From Acanthochlamys bracteata (Eukaryota > Streptophyta > Magnoliopsida > Pandanales > Velloziaceae), in the NCBI GenBank assembly GCA_019914995.1, contig CM034128.1, positions 1,366,501 through 1,430,500 of the forward strand: a DNA stretch of 64,000 nt. The letters are read 5' to 3'. Below are positions 26,007 to 38,986 of this stretch, in pieces. The notes beneath the pieces were generated by a model. It had not been told where the DNA came from. It saw only the letters and a program-made list of their open reading frames with translations, and made no database searches. The position numbers were made by a program, and so were the translations under genes. Within the stretch, counting starts at the first letter, position 1. Each line of letters starts with the position of its first letter.

Positions 26007-29000
26007 TTATACCCACTGCTTCCTGGTTGCCTCCATTCTCTCCAGCAGGCTCGCTATTTCTGCTTGCATCCGCAACTTCATTTTCTGGTAATCACAATGA
26101 GAATTCTCTAGGAACTTAAGCTCCTCAAGCTTCCTGCGGCGGCGCTCCTGAGTTTCCTGCAGACATAATTTTGCAATGTTAGTTGCATATTCCTCCTCAA
26201 TCTTCTCTGCCTTTGCACGAGCAATCTTCCGGTAACTCTCAGCCTCTCTTCTAGCTTCATCAGCATGCCTCTGGAATAGCTTAGCTTCCTCCTCCTTCAG
26301 CCGTACCATGGTCTCAAGGCTCTGACTGCCCCCTTCCTCTTTCTTTGGAAAGGTAAAGTGTGGTTCAGTTATGTGAACTCTTGGGTCAGTCTTGGGTGTA
26401 TCAACTCGTGTGTCTAATAGAGAGCTGCTTGGCTTCAAGCTGAATGCAGGTTTTGGAGGGATAATGGTGGTCATGGAAGGTTGAGTAGCAACTGCATCTC
26501 CTTGCTTGTGTGCTTGAGCTGTGAATATGCTTTTAGAGCCACCACCGGTAACAGACTGATCAGCAACACCATCTACAAAAACACCAGATAAGTGGAGCCA
26601 GAAGAAAAGAAAAGAAAAAAAAGAATAGAGTTAATCATATAAGTAATCCTTTTTAATGTAACTCTTATTTGCACTTTTCCAGTCAATTTGGCTGATGGAA
26701 ATATCCAGAGGCAACAAAGATGAGACGAAATGAGTTAAAAAATGAAGACTTGAGCAAAAGCCAAAAACCAAAATATGTAGAGACTACATAGACAAAAGCT
26801 TGAACTTATACTTGAAACGGAAATATGTGAAGATTCATTGACAAAACATTGGTCTCAACGTGTAGTTCACTCCACCAATGGTAACATGTCAGCATGTGTT
26901 GAATACTTGAATCTAAAGATAAAACGTATGTAACCAATGGATAGCTCCAAATATTGCCACTTTGCCAGCCAGTGCAAAGTGGAAAAGGCAAGATAAAAAA
27001 AAACACCAACCCTTCATAGCATTTAGAAAACATTACAATTCAGATTAAGGTAAGGGTTTAAGATACCATAATGTTTGAGGCACACATGCTAGAAAAAAAG
27101 TTAACATCAATGAAATAAATTCGGAGATACGAGAACTATCAACCTTGTGCAAAATGGATTCCACTACATAAACAACAGGTTTACAGCTAGAAAAATAATA
27201 CAAGTGACAAACATAGAGCATCCAGAAGTTCCTTAGGAAGAGAATTCACCTCCGAGTTAAACATAATTAGATCATGGGTAAGTATAGCACTTGGTTAAAA
27301 TCCATATTAACTGCATATCCAGTTAACTCAGAGTAGGGAAGATATGGTACTATAGTTTGCTCAAGACGACTTCTAGTCTAGTTAGTAAAGTTCTTCTTTT
27401 GAGATAGTCTAAGTGTGTACGTTTGCAGACAATAGTTTAATTTTCTCAGGAACTTGATATAGCATCCAGTTTATGTGAAACGCTCAAGCAGACAGTATAT
27501 CGAGCAAAGAGTGCTGCATTTGTCTCTTCAGAAAAGTTTAGCCATTCAACCTTATCCATATGTCACTTAAGTCACACAAATGGCATTTTAATAAAGTTTG
27601 AATTGTCATAAGAAGATACTCAGAGAACCACGAATTAAATTCATTGAAGAAGAAACAAAAACAAAGTGAATAGAAAGATATAACAAAGTTAAGATACTCA
27701 CATTTGAAGAACTGCAACATAGCACTACAAACATCAGAAGGAGAAATCAGCTTCTTAGTGAGCATTGTAAGCATCTCTTCTGCCTTACCCTGTAATGCTT
27801 TCCCCTCAAAATCCTCACTGCCCTGGAAAATCTTCCTAACACAATCAAGCTCCTTTATCAGTGTCTCCGGTGCCCATTTTTTCGCACAGCAATTAAATAC
27901 TTCCTTCACAAAACCAAACATTTCTGAAGCGTGTCCACATCCCAGGCAGTGGAACTGCATCTCAGTAGTCCCAAGTGCCCCCTTCAAGCTAGGACCGGGC
28001 TTGATCAAATTCTTCTGTATACCGCAGACCGCATGACACCAATGTGAGCAAACATCACAACCAACCCAGCTGCAAGTATTTAAAGCGCAATCAAAATTGA
28101 AGCAAACAGGACACATGCACTCACTGCAGAAACCATTCTTTGTCGAGCAAATCTTGCAATCACAATCATCAACAGGTAACATTCTCTTGCAGTTCATATT
28201 CCTGCACCTTGACAACAAGAAGACCTCAATCATCTCCATATTTGAAAGCCTATTCTTCAGAGACACAAAATCAGGAATACTGGTCTTCACCGCAACCAAT
28301 ACATCGAGCTGTACCCGGTGGCACTTTGAAAGAGTCTCCAAGGTTAGGTCCGACCTTCGCTCGAGCCGCCTCTGCAGGCCAAGAAACTCCTCTCTCCTTT
28401 CCACATCCCCAATTAATCTCCTTAAACATTCCTTCACACTCTCCCCTGACTCATTTGGAAGCTCTTGCAACACTTGAGCTACTGCAGGAACCGATCCCGA
28501 AACAATATCCTTCACCAGCCTATCAGGCCTGCCGAATACTGCAGAACCATTATTATTGCTACTCATATTATTGTTATCCCTCCTAATATCAGAGCTCGGG
28601 ACACCATTAGCCCTCGCCAACAGAGCAGGCAACTCAGACGGAAAGAAGGAATTACTCTCGGACCCAGTCAGCTTAGAGAACCCACCGCCATTGCTAAGAT
28701 CTCTAAAATTCCCATTATTCCCAAAGCTTACCGTGTTACTGTCTCCAATAACCGGACGGAATCTGCTATGAACCGAACCATTAGTTCCTTCTCCAGCTCC
28801 AGTAGGGTACCAAAACTGCTCGCTATCGAAATTCTCCGTCGAATTACGCGTGAGCGAGCAACTAGGGTTGTGAGAAAACATCGACATCGACATCGAGAAG
28901 TCCTCAGAGTTCGCTGTAGCCGTAGCAGCACTATGCGCCCTCCGAATAACCGCCGGAGGAGGAAGATTGCTAACATTAAGATTTCTATCAACAGCGGGGG

Positions 29001-29400
29001 GAGGAGGATTGTTGAGAGAAAGAGAGAGATCGGGAGGAGCGAGAGAGAGATTGAGTTGAGACTCGATCCTAGGTTTCTTAACTAGGGTTTCGAGAGGATG
29101 GTCGGAAGATGATCCAGGGTTTTCTCCGGCCAGTTGGAGGAAGTCACGCTCGATCCATTTAGGTGATTCTTTTTCTTCATCAACAACAACAACAGTAGAA
29201 GCAGCTGCTGTTGTTGGTGCTTCGATTTCTTTCCCCTTGTTGTTGTTGTTGTTGATTTCGTGAGAATCACAGAGGTAGCTGAGGGTGAGCTCTTGTGGAA
29301 GGTTAGATCGTGAAGAAGATTCGATCATCACCGGCCGCAACGGTGCTGAAGAAGGCGGTGGTGGTGGAGAAGAACGGTCTCTAGGAGCTTCAAGAAACAT
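26007..29400 (-). CDS. OBE3: OBERON-type PHD-finger protein (OBE3/TITANIA-like)
   Basis: OBERON proteins are nuclear PHD proteins needed for root and shoot meristem function. Two exons, 27702-29400 and 26007-26572, join (phase 1) into 754 residues; intron 27701-26573 is 1.1 kb. The N-terminus carries ELTLSYLCD and WIERDFLQL, typical of OBE3/OBE4 rather than OBE1/OBE2, then a low-complexity Asn/Ser/Pro-rich region with LNLSLAPPDLSLSL. The middle has DRLVKDIVSGSVPAVAQVLQ, then the atypical PHD finger from CSECMCPVCFNF through CDVCSHWCHAVCG to MQFHCLGCG. The second exon encodes a long Glu/Arg/Lys coiled coil (LKEEEAKLFQRHADEARREA onward) ending in EATRKQWV. Reading without splicing would add a spurious tail after FFK. 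The assignment to OBE3 is by the N-terminal motifs; the family call is firm. Confidence 0.9.
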
Positions 29401-30014
29401 CTTTGCTTCTTCGAATTTTGAAGGAATTCAGGAGACTAGGGCTCGTCGGCGGCGAGAAATCAGAGAACGCGTTGGGGATTTTGTTTGGTTTATTAGATTT
29501 ATTAATTACGAATAACAATAGTTTCAATAATGTTAAAAAGTAAGCCATCATTTTTTTATAAATAAGGGTTTTCTTTTATTATAATAATATCAACGACTAA
29601 CATACCGTAAGACTTGTGCTAGTTTGCTGTTTAGGGCCACAGACAATAATGATTGTGCTAATCAGTTTTCAACGGTAGTTTGCAATATCGATCCACGTAA
29701 GTTTACTTTTGGTTTTTGGATCGGTTTTGACACGGTTCTGTAGACGAAACTTTGACTTTGACCTGAAAAAACAATGAAGAACTATAATTCACAATATTCA
29801 AAACAATTATTCACAGAAATAATACTCACCATTGCATTTGATAATATGAGCAATAATTTTTCAAAAAATCTTACATCGACTAGAACACACGCACTGCATA
29901 TTACAAGCTAAAAAAACTCGAAAAACATTTATGCAACTCAGTCGCTGTACACTAAAAAAAAAAAGAAGAAAAAGAAAAAGAAAACACCCGCAAAGTGAAT
30001 AGATTAGATATAGT
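29401..30014. other. OBE3-like promoter and zinc-finger gene 3' flank
   Basis: This short AT-rich spacer has no coding potential. The 29401-29510 part is probably the OBE3-like 5' untranslated region. Confidence 0.4.
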
Positions 30015-30704
30015 TTAAAGTTTCAGAGTAAGATCAGGTTCTTCAAGCGGCTGAGAATCGATTTTTACATGCTTCAGATTGTTGTCAGTTACATTGTTGT
30101 TAGGCCTGAAGCTTCCAGGCCAATAACAACAATCCATTACCTCTTCTTCTTGTTCTTCTTCTTCTTCTTTCATAATAAACATCGACGCCGGTGATGATCC
30201 GAATCCAATCAATGTGCTTCTGTCAACCTTCTGCGAACTTGTTTGTAGTTCAGGTCTTTGGTGAATTGAAGAGTGAGCTTGGATGATGCCGAACGAGTTC
30301 AGAGAAGAACCGTGAAGTGGCAATGACGAAATGCTAGCGAAGGAGTGAGCAGGGAATATGTTTGTTCTCAGTAGTGAATGTTTCGCTTGTGACCTCTCGC
30401 GCTTGTGCGCGTTCTGGTGCCCTCCAAGTGCTTGTGAGCTGAAGAATTTTCTGTTGCAGTAGTTGCATGAGAATGTTCTTGCAGGACTCGGTGTTTGATC
30501 AAGCGCTGCTTCGTCTTCGTTGCTGCTGCTTTCGCTTATGCGTGAACAAAGAGAGTCTGCATTGATGATATTGAGGGACAAATTAAGCGACAAGTTCTTC
30601 TTGCCGGAATTTGATTGATCATACATTTCTTGTGTCGATAGATTGGAAGCAACTTGGCTGCTGATATCGGAAACATCTTCACGTATTTCTGCGTTCGTGT
30701 CCAT
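30015..30704 (-). CDS. Single C2H2 zinc-finger protein with EAR-like tail (ZFP4/ZFP7-like)
   Basis: The protein is a probable transcriptional repressor of 229 residues. One plant-specific C2H2 finger lies at about residues 78-100 ([20 protein letters not shown]) with the QALGGH DNA-contact motif and the second His in NAHKRE. The C-terminus ends in EPDLTLKL, an EAR-type LxLxL repression motif, and NLSLNLSLN near residue 38 is a second LxLxL-like stretch. An acidic run of Glu precedes the tail. The open frame extends upstream through a TTG, but the first ATG is at 30704. A 5' untranslated intron is likely: donor after 31989 (AAAG/GTAATA) and acceptor TGATCAG just before 30733, both on the minus strand. 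Whether it is ZFP4, ZFP7 or another member cannot be decided. Confidence 0.88.
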   Translation of the reverse strand: MDTNAEIREDVSDISSQVASNLSTQEMYDQSNSGKKNLSLNLSLNIINADSLCSRISESSSNEDEAALDQTPSPARTFSCNYCNRKFFSSQALGGHQNAHKRERSQAKHSLLRTNIFPAHSFASISSLPLHGSSLNSFGIIQAHSSIHQRPELQTSSQKVDRSTLIGFGSSPASMFIMKEEEEEQEEEVMDCCYWPGSFRPNNNVTDNNLKHVKIDSQPLEEPDLTLKL

Positions 30705-33429
30705 CTTGGTAGACAACTGCAGTTTAATTCTCCCTGATCAACAACATCAAAACAATATCAGTACTGACAAAATTGAAACAACGGATACATTTTAGATAAA
30801 TGAAAATGAACAAGTATTGCTCTAACATTACAGCATAATCATAAATACTGAAGCATAGAATGGACACAAGTCAATGTTTATAGGAGAAGAGTCGGGTCAC
30901 CAAATTAAAGAATATAAATTGCAAGTTCTCATTCTGAAGTGGTATATATTCACAAGAGCACTACTTTGAAGAAATATTCTAAGTTAAAAGATGAACATCA
31001 TGAACGAGATGTTTTAAATATCCGCAATATTTATATATGAGTAGTTGAAGTTGAGATGTGTTCACTTGTTGAAGACCCACTAGCAAGCATCTGAAGATTT
31101 GATAAGATTGAGATTCTGATAAATTTTTTGATGCTCAATAATAGAACCTGATAAAACTAAAGAAATAGCACACATAATGGGAACAAATGGAATGTATCAG
31201 AGTGGAAAGTGACCTGAACTTGGAAAGCATGTAGTTAGAAAGGCAAGAATTCCGATAGAATTCATTGTTCACAATTACAATCTTATGTTTTGATTTTACT
31301 CTCACGGACATGATAAGATCAGAAAAAACTTAAATAGAGAAAGAAAAGCTTAGCTTGCAGAAGACTTTTGGAACTAAGACTGTATATGGACTCCACTGAG
31401 CCTTTGAATTCCAAATTAGAAATCTAAAGAAAACTATCAAGTAATAAGGGTATGCATAGAAGAGCAAAAGCAAAGGACAAGTCTTTCTGCTTGGAGATAT
31501 ATGTTAGAGAAAGCGAGAAATTTTACATGGTGAACAGAGATGTTAATGTTACAAATTGATGGTATGTTACAGAATGAACCTGAAGAATCCAATCAGATTT
31601 CAATCAAGAAAAAATGTAAATTAAAGGACTTGATGTGAACTTTGCTTACCATGGAATTTCAGAAATTGTATGTAAATTAAAGGACCAAACAGAACTGTTA
31701 CCTAAAGTTATAAAACCTACAAGCTAACACAGGTAAAAAAATTTAAAAAAAAAAACAAGAAATTAGATGCATGGATTCATAAACCTTGAAACAGTACTTT
31801 ATTGTAGTTCTTTCATCAATAGAGTTGAACAGAATATACAACCAAACTTATTAAACAACATAAAAGAAAGAACCCATCATTAATTCATCATCTGAATTGA
31901 AGAATTAAGCATCAAGCTATCTATATATGTGCATAGCATAAAATTCAACACAATCGAAAGTGAATGAAGAACTAAAACTTTGTATTACCTTTAACTGTTA
32001 GCTAGCTAGTTAGGGAGCTTCAACCATAGATTCCATGAAGAACTTGTTCATCACTGCTGACTAAAGAAAGAAGGAATTCAAGAAGATTAATAATGGAAAG
32101 AAGAGCAGAAGCTGCAATTTGGAGGTGGTAGGGAAGGAATGCCAGTGGTGCAGAGAAAGAGAAAGAAGATATGATCCAAAATATGAAATGAAAATCATAG
32201 CTTATGTGTATAATCGATTGCTTTATATTTTTGTTTGGTTTGCTGTTGCTGAAATTGTGGGCATAGCAAAGTGGTCAGTCCCTTTTAAGAAAACAACCAT
32301 GATATATACTCTTGTCCCCCACCCAAAAAAAAAAAAAATTTTTTTTTTAAATTTTACAATATTGGGAGCTTCTTCTTTTTATTTTTAAGTCAAGCGCATA
32401 ATTAGTAATACTAATAAACTCGTAGATAATTTCTTTGGGGGGATTTAAACTTGTCATCTGCGTTAAAATTAGAGGACCAGTGAATGATTTGCTGTTATTA
32501 TTGATTGATTGATTAAAGTAGTGAATCAGGCAAAACAGAGATTTGCTTCTGAAAATGCATTTAACTTATCTTTGAATTGCATGTTTACTGATTTGAGATT
32601 TCTTCCAGGAGCAAAAGGTGTTGCCGATGCCGTTGATTGCCTGGCAAAAGTTGCACGATTTGAAGAAGCTGTAGACACAAAAACAAACGAATGGTTTCAT
32701 AGAAACGAGTTAATGCTTTATATATTCTCAATATTCAGCACGCAAATTCGTCGAACAAAAACCAACAAGAATATATAATTCAACAGATTACACACATCTC
32801 ACAAACAAGACACTCGAATAAGTGTATTCACATTCGTAAACTAGAAGTGGTTTAGAGTAGAATTCTTTGCTTTACACGCTTTCCCCTAGAATAAATAGTA
32901 ATCCCCTCGTTATATAACGATGGGCAAAAAAATGAAAGAGAGAACAGGGCAGCCTAATATTCCTGCCACAACCTGAATGCTAGCTAATACCAAAATTCGC
33001 TAATATAACCAAACCCTTGCGTTGAATAGAAAATCAGCAACTCTACTTTTTATATATAGTAACAATACCTCGTTGCATAACCCATCGAAGCAGCCTCGCG
33101 TAATAAAAGAAGGGGACTCCGGAGGGGAGATGCGTTAGAATTAGTAAAGTGCGTGTTTCAAACGTAATTTTATTTTTTTCCGTTTGATTTTGAATTCTAA
33201 TAATTTATATATTTTAATTACATAAAAAATTTAAAATTTCATTTTCACATACGAAATTTTAATTTTAATTTTTTTATTTGCACAGTTCCTAATATAATTA
33301 TATTTTTTAATTTTCAATATATTTTTAAAAATTATTAAAATATAAATACTAAACTTCACTTTCAGTTTATTTTTTATTTTTACAAAATTTAATTACGGAC
33401 ATTTAAAATACGTTCAAAATAAAGTTAAA
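30705..33429. other. Zinc-finger gene leader/intron and upstream spacer
   Basis: Positions 30734-31988 probably form a 5' untranslated intron of the zinc-finger gene, with the leader exon near 31989-32100. From 32400 to 33430 no gene is supported; an 89-codon plus frame at 32509 has no recognised motif. Positions about 33148-33425 are strongly AT-rich, flanked by GTGCGTGTTTC and ACATTTAAAATACG, and may be another degraded fold-back element. Confidence 0.4.
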
Positions 33430-36400
33430 GCAAGTAATGATTAAAACGTTATGCCTGCTCTGGGATTCCGTCAATTTGTTATCAGTTATCTCTGCAGCAG
33501 TAGAGTTGCAATCTGGCCGATCATCAGTACTACCGTTGCTGTTAACCCTTGGATCGTCTCCATGGTTATTTTTGAGTCTTTCCTGCTAACAATGAGCAGG
33601 TTAATGCAAACAACTGTTTAGTTTAATTCTCTTCTTATGTATGGAGTAAAAATCACATCAAGCAGCTCTGGAAATGTTGAGTAAAAAAGGCCTCTGCTTA
33701 CAGTTAGAGAGGCATTCTCTGATGCTAATTTTTGGCTTTCTTCCCTCACACGGTTCAATTCCTCTCGAAGAGCATCATTCTCTTCCTTAAGTGTTTCGAC
33801 ACAACGAGCCAGCTCCTTGCACACTCTGCCTAATCATAGACAAGAATGATAATTTTATGAGAACACCAGGTGCTCAATAATAAAACAAACAAATAATAAA
33901 TCATGAGATTCGTGAAAGAAACACTTTATATGAAAATTACTGAACATATATTCATAGTGTGGCAAAACAAGGAGCACATCAACATGCTTACGAAGTCTTG
34001 ATCAGCGGGCTGACTCCCTATTAGATAGCTTTCGCCTTTCCCTTTTAAGCTCTCTTTCATCCTAGACCTCAATGGCATCAGTTCTCAGCCAAAAAGAAAA
34101 CCAAATGTCGAGACAAGAACGCTGACCAATAATTAAAACAATAATGAAGCGGTGAATACCTGTATCCACAGTTCAGATGGAACACCTTCACATGGTCCAG
34201 CGGAGCACGGTGAAACCATGGCAGGCATAGATGGTGAAGTAGGCAAATTGCCTCGAACTGCAGACACTGCAGTTGCAGGAGTTGATCCCCGGTAGTCCAT
34301 AGCAATATTCAACGTGGCTATTGGACCACTAACACTGCCTTGTGGGATGGCCATTAATGGTACAGTTTGAGCTACCAAAGTTGGAGCAGGGATTGTCTGT
34401 ATGGTATCATTGAATCTACTGACAGTTGCATTGCCATTCTAGGCCTCTTCTGCTGTAAAGCATTATCATTAGTTCATGGGCATCCCAAAAGATTAATTTG
34501 ACAGTGAGAGTCCAAGAGCCAACATACCATCTCCACTACCATGTCCATTTTCGTGTTTCTGCTTTGAACTCCGAATGGAAAATACACTTATCAGCAACTT
34601 GAAGAAGAAACCCCTCTCAGTTTGTTTTGCATAAACAGTTAAAAGCTGTATCCTATCCTATAAAAATGTCATCCTCTACTCGGATATATCAGTTATACTA
34701 TCTCATCACTGAACTGAATTATATTTTTGGTTAAAAGCATGCATTATCAACATGCAGATTTTGCATAGATTCAAATAGTTTGAAGTCAAACACAGAACAA
34801 CTGTATAATCTAGTAGTATAACTACTCTTTTAGTCTACAAGTGAGCAAACATCAACAGTGAAACTCAAAGACTTCAAATATATATATATATTTGCCAGTA
34901 CTAGCAGAAACAAAAGGTATATTGCCAAGGGTTTGCTTTCGCAGGCATAGTACCAACAATGCAAGAAGGCATCTCAAACTACTCACTCCTAATGTGCCCC
35001 GCTCCCAGGGAATCGCTACTACTAGCTTTGAGATGCATTTGACTTCTTTGCATGAGTGTGCACTTCATGCAAAAATATTAGGTTCAACTAAATGGGAGTT
35101 AACATCACATACATTTTGAGAATTCCCTTCCGTTGCTTCAGTTGAAGCTTCAGTTCCACTGTCGCCACTGCATCAATTGTATAAAGTATACTAAAAGTGA
35201 ATTCATAGCACATACTGAAAAATAACCTCAACCGACATGTCCAATGACCCATTAGGACATATCCTTTGGGATAAATTTCCATTGTAGGATGCTTTTCTAC
35301 TTCCAGTAACTTCGTTGTTTAGCATAATAAGACTTCCTAAACTTCTCCTGGACCTCTTCAAGGGTCTTCTTTCTTTACCTTCACAAGATCCACTATCAGC
35401 CCCGACTCCACTAGCTGCAGCAACCTAAACAGAACATCCTAAACCAGTAAGAATTCAACAGTGTGATATTCCATAAAGTGTATTAATGAGTTCGACCATT
35501 GAACAATAAGAACAAGTGGTGCTACTAGACAGTGAATTTTAACTGTGATAGCACTTTCTAAATATTTAATTCAATGATTAAGAACATTTTAGCATCAATT
35601 GGATTAAATCCTAGCAACGGATTACATGAACAATGAACATTGAACTCTAGGCTACTAAGAGAAATTGCGAAAGTGCTGATAACTTTGTCATAACAGGCTT
35701 GATCGATGTCACATTGGTTCATAAAAATGATGTATTACTTCTAGGGCCATCATATAAATAATTTACTTCACTGTGCCTACCGTAATTGACAAATGAGCAC
35801 TTTCTAAGCTGTCCATGTAACATACCAGTAACATTATGTAATTCAATTCCTAGTTTCTAGTGCATACTCACAGAAGATTCAGTAGTTCCGTTAGTAGATG
35901 CCACTGCATAATAAGGGCCGGATCCCTGAAGAAGGCACATAGCAGACAAAGAATTAAAAAAAAAAAAAAAAAGGAAAACAGATCTTCGATAACAAATAAC
36001 TTCAAGAAAAGAGAAAATATTATAAAATGAAAGGGAAAATGATTCACTATAATCTACCGGCGCAACAGTAGGATGAGGATACGCGCCAGGAGGGTACATG
36101 GCATACGTTGGTGGAGTACCATATGGAGGAATTATCTGATGCCATTATAAAAGGCATACATATATTATTGAATCTTGAAAGGTGCAACCTTTAAATAAGA
36201 CTTCTCTCAGATCACACCAAGAAAATAGAAGTGCAGAATAAGGAAGAGAACAATAAATACCTGTGGGACTCCACATGTATGGATGCCCTTGAGGACTAGA
36301 TGTAATTGATGAAGGAAAATAACCAGGTGGTGGAACAGAAGTAGCCACAGCAGCAGAGTAATATGCCTATGGAATGAAATAAGATAAAAGTTTCGTAAAA

Positions 36401-36672
36401 AATTGGAGGAAAGAAGAAGAAGAACAAGAAGAAAGGAAAAGAAGGGAAGGGTAATCACCTGAAGCGAAGCCCAGTCAGGATAGACTATAGCAGGACCGAT
36501 AGGCGGAGGTTGTTCCTGCAAAAATAAATGTAATAAGATTATATCTGCTTCTTCAACGGAAAATATATTGCCAGGCACTTAAGAGTTCAACTCCTGCAGA
36601 CCTTTACTGGAGGTGACCTCAGAGTTTTAGATTGAGTCTCTGCCTCCCCGTCCGCCGTTGTTTTGAACTGTC
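33430..36672 (-). pseudogene. Group G bZIP (GBF-like) locus with nonsense and frameshift lesions
   Basis: The exon series resembles a G-box binding factor. Approximate exons (minus): 36602-36672, 36459-36515, 36261-36366, 36058-36135, 35872-35925, 35227-35424, 35113-35167, 34528 to about 34580, 34160-34438, about 33984-34061, 33702-33829, and about 33430-33585. Pro-rich region pieces include YPDWASLQ, SPQGHPYMW, IPPYGTPPTYAMYPPGAYPH; later LKRSRRSLGSL, LNIAMDYRG and VPSELWIQ. The basic-region exon reads DERELKRERRKLSNRESAR, then a TGA (34002-34004) where the family has Arg, then SRLRK. The next exon starts with Ala-Glu-Cys and then needs a 2-base shift near 33818-33824 to reach KELARCVETLKEENDALREE. 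An extra base near 36262 also breaks the frame between two Pro-rich exons. These point to a pseudogene, although short truncated products cannot be excluded. Confidence 0.75.
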
Positions 36673-38489
36673 ACATCTACCTATCACTTTTGCTGTTCAG
36701 AGAACTAGCATGTACATGGCAGGTTATGAGTATAAAAATTGAACTCTTTCAGAGACCAATTTAACAAATACGAGCTGCACAAGTAGGTATTTATGTTTTC
36801 AAAGTGTCATACAAGAATTGCCAAAACATAAGAAAGCATAAGCCTGTATACTACAGTCTTAGTATAAGGCTATTCATATGGATTACACCTGAAAGAGTGC
36901 GCATTCAAGATATGAGAATCGCCTTTACAGGTCTACATGGTTGACATGTCATACTTCACTCATAGAAGAGCTGACAGCTCTCTTATGCTCATACCACAGA
37001 AGTACAAGTTACCCACAACAATGCCATTCATGCAAGTGTAGCATGATTAGCAAGTGTCATGTCTAGCTGCACCCCGTCATTTGTATAACTGCAGTCATAA
37101 GTATTGGCATCGTACTAGCATGACATAGTCTGCAAGCAAACTTTAATGAAGACTAGTGCTAGATGAAGAGGGGCCACTCAAAACTAATATAACTAGGAAA
37201 TTAAGAAGAATGAGAGCATGCTTCTCATTATCCAACATGTAACAGAAACAGAATTTGACACTGTCAAGAAAAGGGGGTATTATAGTAGATGACTAAACTC
37301 TCGCTATTCTTTCAATTTCCAAAATCTATCAGATTACTCTCACACAAAAATATACAGAAGCTCAACTACAAGTTCATCCCGTAGAATCATGAAACTTAAA
37401 AGCCTCCAAGAACAAGCTTTCTAATAGAAAATATTTTTATTTTTTTTTTTTCTGTAGGGCGCTATCCCACCCCATTTCATTGGTCTTCCACGAAACCAGT
37501 TCAAACAAACTATAATCACAAGTCACATAAATTGTTCAAAATATTTATTTTCTTTTAATTTATGTAGCAGGTTGTCATGCAATGTAGTGCAAACTTCCAG
37601 TGAATTATGGCGATGATTTTGGGTTCTTTTTTTTATTAGCTTAGTGTATGATGTAGCTGTGGTTTGGGGTTACTTATTGCTATTTACTAAACATTTATTT
37701 TAATTTTTGTTTTTTAATAAGTTTTTAAAATTTTAAAATAAATTAAAAATTATTTATTTATGCACTCTGAACGACTCTGTAATCGACGCTTGCATCTCAA
37801 CAGTGCAAAAGTATCAAATTTAAATTGCCGAAAAGAGTAGGATTTTTAAGAAATGTTTAAAAATTGAGTTTTTTATTAAAAACAATAAATTATTATATAA
37901 ATATTTAACAATATAAAATTATTTATATTTATAAAAAATTTGTTGTAAAATAAAAAAAATAGTTAACCGCACTAACAAACAGCCACTTAAACATACAAAA
38001 AGGAGAAACAACTTTGGGCTTTTGATGACAACTCATTAGTCATTACATGATAACAACATGCCTAATGCTTATCTCTTAATAATGGTAGTAGTCTAACTAT
38101 CACGGTAATATTTTTATATGTTACTTTTAAGCATTTTTCCTGAACACGCTGTTTAGTTCAGCTTTTCAAAAAAATAATTTTTAAAATTTTATTTTATATT
38201 TTATAATTATTTAAAAAATTTATTTAAAATTTTTTTATTATATATTTTTATTTTTTTGAAATAAAAAATAAAAATATTTTCTATTTTAAAAAATTTTATT
38301 TCAAAAATATTCACAAATGCTACAGTCATCTTTTTATCAATTATTTTAATCGCTGGCTAATTATACACTTACAAATACATCAAATTTTATATACATTATG
38401 ATTGGTTAGAAACAATATCATGCAAAAATTTCAACCAAACCAATTTGTGATTATGCTTCTCTATTTTATCTTTCCCTACTAACACATGC

Positions 38490-38625
38490 TAAGGGAGTCT
38501 TTGAAAGTGATTATAATTTTTTTAATAAATAATTTTTTATAATTTTATAAAATATTATTAAAAAAATATTTAAAAATATAAAGTAATTTTTTTGAAAAGC
38601 TAAAAAAAATTTAACCAAACGCACT
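38490..38625. repeat. Short AT-rich fold-back repeat
   Basis: Left end GGGAGTCTTTGAAAGTG and right end AACCAAACGCACTC enclose about 100 bases of A/T. It looks like a shorter, diverged relative of the element at 38987-39242. Confidence 0.4.
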
Positions 38626-38986
38626 CTAAGCTTGTAGTATAGGAAATGGTCCCCTATTTAGATATAAAAAAACATACAAACAATAACATAAGATTTTTCA
38701 GAGTTATAAATTTAAAATTTTTACTATTTTGAAAATATTTTAAAAATAAATTCCATTTTCATCTAAAAATTAAAAATAAGTAATAATAAAATTTTTAAGA
38801 TATAATACTTTTTATATTTTAAAAAAACTTGAGTAGTAAATTATTATTATTATAAGTTGATTAAAAATTATAAAATAAAAAAGAATTTTTTAAAAGCTTT
38901 CAAAAGTTCAACTAAATATGACCTATATCTGAATCCATAATAATGGTAATGATAATTCAAAAGCATCGTTACTAAGAGCTGATAAT

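Noticed and set aside
32509..32778. 89-codon plus-strand frame MIKVVNQAKQRF
   Set aside because: No recognised domain and no start or splice context were found; the composition matches the spacer. Kept only as a mention in the spacer entry.
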